Of a stretch of DNA of 64,000 bases, positions 30,828 to 40,000 are shown piece after piece. Below the pieces are notes generated by a model, which worked only from the letters and a program-made list of their open reading frames with translations, was not told the origin of the DNA and ran no database searches. Made by a program: the position numbers and the translations under genes. The stretch is from Allomyces arbusculus (Eukaryota; Blastocladiomycota; Blastocladiomycetes; Blastocladiales; Blastocladiaceae): positions 123,955 to 187,954 of the forward strand of contig JADHYV010000045.1 in the NCBI GenBank assembly GCA_027604705.1. The letters are read 5' to 3'. Position 1 is the first letter of the stretch. Each line of letters begins with the position of its first letter.

Positions 30828-33561
30828 ATGGCAACGGGCCCGTCGTGCTGCCCTGTCGGCCTCGCGGCTGGCATGCCCGACACGATCCCCCGGTCGTGGG
30901 GACCGTCATCCTCGTCCTCGTCCGCATCGGGGAACAATACCGCTGCCCTCGTGCAGGCTGCCAATACCGCTGCCAACGCCGCCAATGGCCTGTTCGCCAT
31001 CACCAACCCCGTGCTCGCAACCGACGTCTACGTGCTCGCCGCGTCGCACGCCTTTTTGACGGGCGCTAAGACCAAGAAATGGGTCAAGCGCGAGTTACGG
31101 TTCGATGGCGCCTTGCTCGTGTGCCTCGACGACCACAAGTTCCCGGCTGATCATGCCCCTGCGCTCTGGGTCGACCCACCGCACGCGGTACCTGCGCACT
31201 GGAACACGGTCCCGAACGCGTCAGACAAAAACGAGCACGTCCCCATGCCGTCGAAGCGCGCTGGTGCGTTGCCACGCGTCATGCCACCCATTTCGTCGCC
31301 GTTGCTCGCGACACCCGACAACTGGGTCGCCTACTGGACGGCAGCGCAGGCCGAACCCGCTGCGCGCGCCGTACCACCGCCCGACAATGCGCAAAACGCC
31401 GCGTACCGCCTCGACGATGTCGATGACGAGGGACCCTCGTCGCTGCGCCGCCGCCGCACCATCGCGCAACAGATCGCAGTGCCCGACTCACCCGACGTGC
31501 CTCCCATGGCGCGTCGCGCACGGCATTACCAGCTGCCGCTCTGGTGCGTTTTGTCTTGGTTGATATGTTGTTCTCGCGCTGATCGTGCAGCGAACCCAGA
31601 ACAAAATGCGACTGCAGCGCGTTCTTGTTCCCTGGCGATGCCAGCGCCACCCGATCTGGATCCTGATGCAAACTCAGTGCTCACTGTGCATCGCAACCTT
31701 CTCTGACGTGCTTCGGACCTTATCCACCCCGTCTAGGACCGTGCCCATTCCTGCACTCGCATCCGTCTCGGCACCGACCCCACCCCCTGCGGCAGGCCCC
31801 GCTGCCTTCCGCCGGTGGCGCAACCCGCTGATCCTCGTGCTCGCCACGACCGACGGGCACCACTACTACATCAGGACCAAGAACGATGCCGAATTTGCGC
31901 TTTGGTCGTTTGTCCTGCACATGGCCGTGCAGGCGCACGCGCAGATTGCCGACAAGGACCGCGCACTACGCGCTGCAAAAGAAGCTGCCGCTGCTGTCGC
32001 GGCTGCTGCACCACCGCCACCGCGCCGCACCTCGTCCGCAGTCCCTCCACCGCCTGTCGCCGGCCCGTTACGGCCAGCATCCGCCCCGCGTTTGCCGACT
32101 GTCGCTGAAGAACCAACAGCGCCGACGGCAGGCGGAGGTGGCGTCGACATTGAGCCGGCCTCGCGCACGGCCGGCCCCGAAACGGGCGACTCGAACCGTA
32201 CGCTCTATCAGCCGCACCATCGTCCCGTCGGCCGGCGACCGAGTGGACCCACGGCAACCGTTCTCGCGCCACCTGCGTCAAATCTGTCGGACGTCGGTGT
32301 CGCACCTGATGTGCCGGTGCTGGCCGGGATCAAGTCGCCGGATCCGACCGCGGTGGCGGCTCCGCTCCTCGCGCCAGCACCGCCACCACCCGGCACGGTC
32401 CCACGCCTGCGCGCGTTCGCTCCCGCGGCCATGGTCGCAGCCGCCGCCGCGAACCGCACTTCGCTCGCGTGGGCCACCTCCTCGGCCCCACGTCTCGCCC
32501 CGATCCCCACCGCCGCCGCGCCTGCGCCCGCACTGAGCATCCGCCCGCGAATCTGGCACTGGGCATCGACCTCTGTCGCTGTCCACCCAGCTGCCGCGCA
32601 CCTGTTCTTCCCGATATGCACAGAACACTTTCCAACGCGCCCGCTCGCGGACCGCCGCATGTGGCCGCGCGGCCAACAGCTTCGCATCCGTGTCCCGCCG
32701 CCACCGCGTACACCGTACAAGCCGACCCAGATCGTCCCCGCGCACGCGGCGGCGAACGCGGCCGCACAAGTTCCGCGGATCATGTCGGTCGCGACCACGC
32801 TCAGCCCTCAACCTGTCGCGCCGCGCGCGGCCGCCGCGCCGATACACCCGCGCGCGAACGCCGCCGATGCGAGCGCGTCCGATCGCACCCGGCGCCCAAC
32901 GATTCCCGCCGCAGCCGCATCTCACGCAGCCGCCGTCTCCGCCGCGGCGACCGACCCAGCAATGCAACCACCTCCACGGTCCGAATCCCTGCGCACCTTG
33001 TCGAACTCGCGGCAAACGACCTCGTCCGGCGCGACCCTCTCCATCGACCGCAGTACTCCGCGGCGCCCGACCCCCGTTGCGCCCGTCCCGGCGCTGCGCC
33101 TCCTCCCACCCGTCGCGTACTCGCGCCCCATGTCGACCGTCTCGCTCGGCAGCTTACTTGGCGGACTGGGCCTGTCGTCCCTGAACCGGCGCGAGTCGAT
33201 GCTCGTGACTGCGGTCCCACCACGCGTGGCCGCCGCTGCGGCTGCGCCCTTGGCCGCACCGGCACCGCACGTCCCACGTCCCGCCGCGGCGGAACCGCGC
33301 CGAGCGCCTACTCCCGCAGCTTCTGCGGTTGCCCCAGCGCGCGGGCTTACGCGGACGCCGTCGATTCGCGGCAAAGTGTTGCGCAAACCGTCGCCTCTGG
33401 CGACGAGGCCGGCAACGGTGGCTCCGGCTCAGGCGCCGCCCGTGGTCCCACCCGTGGCGGTGGACGAGCCCGTGCACGAGTTGATCAAGGAGCGCGAGGA
33501 GGAGTTGGACCCGGGGGAAGTGAGTATTATGCGCATGTGGGAGGCGGTCGGGCTCGCGTAG
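30828..33561 (+). CDS. PH-domain-like, Pro/Ala-rich protein; one exon junction unresolved
   Basis: The first exon starts at ATG 30828. It contains FLTGAKTKKWVKRELRFDG followed by LLVCLDDHK, which looks like the first strands of a PH domain. The last strands and helix appear after a long insertion: NPLILVLATTDGHHYYIRTK then FALWSFVLHMAVQ, around 31830-31925. A likely intron is 31544-31590 (GTGCGT...CGTGCAG, branch CTGAT). A second acceptor is likely at 31736 (CTGAC branch, GTCTAG). I could not close the frame between 31591 and 31736, so the coordinates give the gene span only. The remaining 550 residues are Pro/Ala/Arg-rich with a final helix HELIKEREEELDPGEVS. PH domains bind phosphoinositides, so a membrane-periphery role is inferred. 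Confidence 0.6.
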
Positions 33562-35021
33562 TACGAAAGCTGATAATGAGAATCATTTTGAGCGCTCGAG
33601 TCATTTTAGGCGTTGATGCTTAGTAATATGACAACCACGACGAGAGGAGCCTGAACAGAGTGATCTGCGGCACTACAGGGTGGCCACAAATGAAAAAAGG
33701 ATGGACAGAGGACGGATGCAAGCCAAACAATTTTGGTCGCACGTTACAAACGTTCATGGGACCATGTGCATGCACAAACTTGACCCAGGGTGGCCGTTTT
33801 GGCTGCTGCACGACTGCAGCCTAAGAAGGGTTTGAACCATGCCAGGGAATGACTTGTTCGACTTTTCACTATTTAATGTTTTCTTCAGGGCGCCGATAGA
33901 GTGGAGAGGAAAGAACGGCAACAGCCCCAGGAAACTGGGCTTTGGCATTGAGTAAACAAAGTCAATGGATCTGCGCCATCCAAGCCCATTGTCAGCGTGT
34001 CTGCACGAGTGGTCGACATGTGGAGCAAGGCACGCGACGTTGTTCCAACGCGTCAGTCAAGGAATGGCACGACAAGATGGAGGTTGACCGATGCAAGCCA
34101 GAGGCTGACACGAAACCCATTGCCGACAGTTCGATAACTTTGAGTCGTTGATCTGAAACCCCACCCGCTGAGCTGAAATCTAAGCTCCGTGGCCATTTTC
34201 CCAGCACGGAACTTGGCGGATGCCGCCTCTTTGGAGCGTTCAATGCGCACAGCATTGGACAACGGCTTGACAGACACACCGACCACAGCAGTGGCTCGGG
34301 GCATGCAATCCGACATGATAAATCACGGGTTGATGCACGAGCTCGTGCTTGGTGATCGTAATTGGTTGCGCTTTTTTAAGCAGGGACGAAAATGGCCCAG
34401 CGAGCTAAGCGGCGCAATTAGTATTGAAATAGAGCGCCGATCTCGAGGAAAACGTGGGCTGGGATCATCCCGCGAAGCGGGCGTTCCAGAGGAGTGCGCT
34501 AGCTGGTGGAGAGAGATGGCGGAAGCCAGCAAACGGCCTTATTTTGATGGAAACGGCCCTGTCTGATGCCAGTTACTGACTCGACTCAGTTTCCCAAGTC
34601 ATCAAATCGGCCCTCAGCCAAAAACTCTCCGCTCAATTCTCTGGAACAAAAGCAGTAGGAAACCAGGTAGCAAACGCTCAAAGCGCTAAGGCATGACGCG
34701 GATTAAGTTGAGGCGTGGAAGGAGGCGGGAGCACGAAAGGTGACTTGCTACTCTGTTTTACAACTCCCGCCCTCGCTCTATCTCTCCAACGCCGGATCAT
34801 CCACTCAAATCACCGCTCCCTCTTGACCCGTGGGGAACAGAACATTGAGATTCATTCCAATCGCCCATGTTCGTCTCGTGTCGCCTTCTTCATTTTCGTC
34901 GAGCGCCTGCAAATCGTTGGTCTTCCACTTAGAGCGCCCTTGCAGTTGTGCTAACCCGTTCTGTGCGACCGGTCGCGGTCCTCGCCCATTACGCTTTTTA
35001 TTTGTTTCAAAAAATCTTGTC
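33562..35021. other. Gene-poor region, lower GC than its neighbours
   Basis: A 125-codon plus-strand frame at 34189-34566 and a shorter minus-strand frame over it have no recognisable motifs. Composition is visibly more AT-rich than in the gene blocks. It may be decayed mobile DNA, but no element signature was found. Confidence 0.4.
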
Positions 35022-35627
35022 ATGTTGGCAGGACTTGAGGCCAGCGTCATTGTTGGCGGTTTGAAGTTTGCGTACGACGCGGTGCGTGATAAGCGCACGA
35101 GCAACGAGTCGTCGGTCATGCAGTTCATAGATCTGATGAGATTCGAACTCGAGGCGCTGCTCGCGGCCACGCCCAGCGTCACTGGCAATCGCAGCTACGA
35201 CTGCTCCAAGGTGGAGGCGATGAAATTGATCAGTGGGGGCATCGTTGGGACCTGGACGCACACGGGCTACATTGGGCGCGCGACCGCGGTTGCCATTCTG
35301 GAACCGGGCGTGCATGTGTGCAGCTGCGGCCACAAGGTCGGATGGGGCAAGCGCATTCGCCCGTCAGGCTACCACGCGCCGACTCAGAAGAGCTCTCTGT
35401 CGGGCTGTTTCACCCTCTCGCGCCGTGGTGATTACGTGTTCACGGACCACGAAGACGTTAACATTGCCAAGGCCCTGCGCGACTGTCTCGACCACAGCAG
35501 CAAGAGCAACAAGGGGAAGCCTGGGGTTATCCTCCAGTACATGGTGCTGCTCTGGGTGCGCGACAGAGTATGCGCGCGAAATGGATATTCGTTATGTCGT
35601 GTCCTGAAGCATTCATTCACCACATGA
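35022..35627 (+). CDS. Hypothetical protein, 3' exon(s) uncertain
   Basis: ATG 35022 opens a natural-looking frame: MLAGLEASVIVGGLKFAYDAV, then VMQFIDLMRFELEALLAATP, and a Cys/His/Gly patch CSCGHKVGWGKRIRPSGYH. I do not recognise it. A good donor GTATGC begins at 35568, so the coding exon may end at 35567. The remaining codons to 35627 would then be intron, with further exons not located. The amphipathic N-terminal helix resembles N-terminal leader helices of some fungal signalling proteins, but that is only an impression. Confidence 0.4.
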   Translation: MLAGLEASVIVGGLKFAYDAVRDKRTSNESSVMQFIDLMRFELEALLAATPSVTGNRSYDCSKVEAMKLISGGIVGTWTHTGYIGRATAVAILEPGVHVCSCGHKVGWGKRIRPSGYHAPTQKSSLSGCFTLSRRGDYVFTDHEDVNIAKALRDCLDHSSKSNKGKPGVILQYMVLLWVRDRVCARNGYSLCRVLKHSFTT

Positions 35628-37038
35628 TTAAGTAGTCACGACATTAGTCGGTTGCATGAGCATGAGCGGCATCAGATTCTTTCCAGTCATTTTCATTCCA
35701 CACCGTTTGCACTTCGATGCCTCTACAACGAATTTCAACATTACCAAGGCCATTTAGGTTCGATATGATATGGGCGCTCTTGCACTATTTGGCCATTACA
35801 TTGGAGTAGTCCAATGACCATGTCATTGAACTAGAGTTGGTCTAGATCAGGTCCTCCACTATACCCTAGGGTTTCACACTCGCACAGGTTCTTGCCGTGG
35901 CGAGGCTGTGACAAACAAAACAAAGGGGGCGCACTCACGTCAATGAAGAACATAAAACAGACGCGGTTTGCAGTGACACGCTTCTGAGTGCTCTTACCAC
36001 CCTCTGAAATGAGATACAAAGCTCCTTGCCCTCTTGTCACTTGGGAGTGCATGTGCGCATTGTTACTTAACATGAAAAGAACGTATTTTCACGCCAGGTC
36101 AACTTGTTGATCTTAAACAATCCGTGTGGCCTGAGCAAAAGTCGATGGGCCCCAAAAGACCAGCACAGAGCAACAGCCTAACTGTACTGCCAGACGGTAT
36201 TCTCGCATCCAGAGCTCCTTCTTACACTCCACTGGAGAGTCGGTGAGGAGATATTCACCAGATGGAGCCGCAACGACAGTGCGGACCATGACCACCAAGC
36301 CTGGCTCACTTGATAATCCTGATAGAATTGAGATTTTTCAGAAACAATACCTCTTTGCGCCATGCAGGTGATCCATGCAGAGGACGTTCTCTGGCTTGCT
36401 GCCGTGAATGTTGTTAGTGGAGCTGGCCGAGGCCAAATCGAGGAGGTACTTGAGGCATGTGGGGAAAGGCTACATTCGTGGAAACGGCTCCTCAGATCTC
36501 ATGCCTCAAACATGTCATGCCTCACATTTCATGCAAGCCTCACCACAAATCAAACACTAAGTGTAGTCCAACCTTCTCGTCGTACATCCATCAAGGTCAG
36601 GCAGAAATCAATTACCTAACAACGCACAAATTGCATCGACTTTTTTTGCACCTCAGATGATGCTCACCCTTCAGTGTGACCAAGCGTGTTATCTTGCCAT
36701 TCCGGGTCACAGGTCAAGCAAATGCTTTGCTTTGCCTCTGACCAAGGAAGTGCGTCTGTACATCCCTCAACAATCTGTTCAGCTTGTTGAAAGGTCTGGT
36801 GAAGGCATCAATTCGGAGCTCATCATATTGATGACGGTAAATGTTGGCTGACAAAGGTCTGAGACAAATGTTTTGTACCTCGCACGCACCGGCCAGCGCA
36901 TTCAAAGCAGCATCGCAAGGAAGCTGAGTGAACGCTCTGTTACGAGCTGACCCGAGATAAGGCACGTTGAATCAGAATACAGTGTATTGCCCAAAATTGC
37001 ACGATGCTTCTCAAACATCAAAACAAGACCATTGCGGT
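35628..37038. other. Gene-poor, AT-richer region
   Basis: Only short frames. A minus-strand frame near 36714-36965 vaguely recalls Ty3-type reverse transcriptase, but too weakly to call. The right end abuts the stop codon of the PACT-domain gene. Confidence 0.4.
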
Positions 37039-40000
37039 TCACGAATCCAACATGCTCGATTGCCGCCGCGTCCCATTTGATGCTCCCAGCGCCACGCTCC
37101 CGGCCATTCCCCGTGCTGCCGTACGCGCTGCTGCCGTCGCCGATGCAGAGCTTGCCGCCGATCCAAAACTCGCGCGATGCGACGAAACAGTTGGGGACGG
37201 CGCCGTTGGCGGTTTACTCGTGGTCGTCGCATACGGCCCATCGAGCACGAGCCGCGGGCGAGTCGACGACGGACGCGCGGGGGACACGAGTGCGTTTGGA
37301 GTTCCGCTTGGGACATGCGGTGAGAGAGCGAGGGCCGGATGCGTCGACGACGACCGGGCCCGCGTCGCGTGCGCGGCAAGCCGTTGGAGCCGCACGGTCG
37401 CGAGCACAACACGGAACGTCGTTGTGAGCGCCTGCCGCGGCGTCTTGACCGTTTGTCTGGAGGGCCGCGGGATCCCGAGTTCCTGAACTAGCCGCCACGA
37501 AGTTTCCTCGCTAAATATGTAAAGTGAAAAGTCAGAAATAATGGGTGAATCACGAGTTTGCGAAAAGAAGAGTTGCGCGTACCCTTGCTTGTACTTGGCC
37601 ACGACCGCCGTCAGGTACCGCTTCTGCTGCACGAGCGCCGCGCGGAACGTTGCCTCCTTGGCGTACCGCGCCTTGTACTGCTTGGTCCTCATCTCGAGCG
37701 CAGCCACCTCGCGCGTCGTCGCCGCCTGCCGGTCGAGCGCCTGCTGCTGCTCGGCTTGCCACTTGGCTTGCAACTTCGCAAAATACTTGCGCTCCTTGGC
37801 AATCTTGCGCGCCAGCTCGTCGCGCTCGCGCTCACGGCCAGCGTACTGCTCCTTGAGCGCCAACATGGCCTGCGCGAGATGGTGCAGCGATCGGCCGTCG
37901 TCCTCGGCGATGGGCGCAGCGGCAGCCTGTGTGACTCGCGCGGCCTCGAGTTGTGCAATCCGGTCCTGCGCGGCATCAAGTTGCCGGCGCACATTGGCAA
38001 GCGCCGCATCGAGACTGTCGCGTGCGCGTTCGTGGTCAAACTGTTGGCACAGCAGCTCCGTGCGTAGCTTTTCAATAGCCGTTTCACGCTCCATGAGCAG
38101 CAAATCCCTGTCATGCACGGCGTCGCGCAGCTGCTCCAGGGCCCGCTGGTGGTCGGTCAGCGACACCAAATCGGCCGGGTGGCCCGTGGATGTGGGCTCG
38201 TCGCCGTCGCGCGTCGTGTTGGCGGCCGCAGCCGCCGCGACCAGAGCCGACACGTCGATCGATCGCGAGGACACGTCGCCGTCAATGCCTGGGAGCGCAA
38301 GCCTTGTCGTCGCGGTCAGGGGCGAGCGCGCGTGTTGCGGCGGCGTGCGCGGGGAGTAGTGGCTGCGCTGCGACATCCTCGGTGAGCCCAAAGTCTGCCG
38401 GCCGTCGGAGTGCTCGTCTTCGACCATGGGCGCAGGCAGCGACGAGCGCGGCCGTCCACCGCGCGGCATCGTCGGCGTCACGTCTGCTGACGGCCCACGT
38501 GGACTTGTTGCCGCGGCGGCTGCCGACGCGGCGGAGCGGACGGCCCGTACTTCGTCTTCCATTTCTGCGAGCGCGCGATCCTGGTCGGCAATCACTTGCT
38601 CGTGGTGCGTGCGGGCCGCGACCAGTTCCTCGACCTCTTGCTTGAGCCCTTCAATCTGGTGCAGGTAGTCGCGCTCGAGCTGGACAAACTGCGCATGCTC
38701 GTGGTCGTAGGCACGCTCGCGGTGTGCAAGCTCATTGATCTTTTCCGTGACGGCCTGCTTGAGCTGCGCCGACTTGGACGTAATCGTGTGGAACTGCGAG
38801 ACGAGCGCCTGGTATTGCGCACGCAGCTCGGCAATCTGCTGGTCGCGAGCTGCCAGGTCCTGCTGCAACTTGGCCTTGGACGGGCCAGTCGACTCGGATG
38901 CGGCCTGCGCCGCGACCATGGCCTTGGCACGCTCGAGCTGCCGCTGCACGCCCGCGAGCTGCGTGCGAGTCTCGTGCAGCTGCGACTGCGCGAGGATCAA
39001 GTCGTGATCCTTGACCGCGAGCGCCTTGGTCGACTCGTCGACATCGACCTGCGCGCGCATCAGCTGCTCCGACTTGGCTGTCACCTCGGCCGCCGTCGCC
39101 TCCACCTCGCGCGTGAGGGCCTCGCGCAACGCCTCGCCGCGCGCGAGTTCCGCGCGAACCGTCGAGAGCTCGTCCTCGAGCCGCGTCACCTTCTCGGCCG
39201 CCGTGTCGCGGTCGTGCGTGAGTTGCTCGACCTGGTCGGCGAGCTGGTCGTGCGCGGCCGTCAGCGACGCGACACGGCCCATGGCCTCGACAAACTCGGC
39301 CTCAGCGCGCTTCCGCTCCACGGCGGCCGCATCGGCAGCCGTCTTCCACCGTGACGCTTCCTCGCGAGCCACATCGAGGTCCTTGTGCAGATCGGCAACG
39401 TCGGCGTCGCCCGCAGCCATTTGCAGCTGCTCTTGCAGGTGGATAAGCTCGTTCGTGAGCTTCTGCTTCTCCTGCTCGAGCCGGTCGCCGCGCGCCTGCG
39501 CGCGCTCGGCGGTCCTCTTCCAATCAGCGAGCTGCCCGGCCGTCTGGTCGAGTTCTTGGTTGAGTAGCCGGACCTCCTCCGTCTGTGCATGCAATGCCTC
39601 GCGCAGATCCGACGCTTCCGACCGCCCATCCTCGTCGTCCTCGCCGCGCGCCTCGAGCTCGGCGCGGGCCTCGTGCAGCAATGCGCGCGTCGCCTCGAGT
39701 TCCTTCTGTGCCGCAACCAAATCGGCGCGCATCGCGTCACGCGCCTGGTTGGCCACCTCAATCTGGTCAAGCAATTGCTCCTCGCGGTCGCGCAATTCCG
39801 CAACTTCCTGGTCCCATTGCGCCTCGACGTGCTTGACCTGCTCCTGCCACTTGGCAACATCGGCCTCGGCCGCCATTTGCTTGGTCAGCGCGTCCTCGAG
39901 CTGGTCCTGGACCGACGCGGCCAAATCGCGCAACTGCGCGGCCGCACGCGCCTGCTCGTCGCGGTCCTTTGCGAGGGCATCGAGTCGCTCGAGATTGGCG

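Noticed and set aside
34189-34566. 125-codon plus-strand frame
   Set aside because: No motif, an overlapping frame on the other strand, and AT-rich surroundings; too little to call a gene.
36714-36965. Possible Ty3-type reverse transcriptase fragment
   Set aside because: A few residues (FTRPFNKLNRLL) recall the family, but spacing and flanking motifs are absent, so the resemblance may be accidental.
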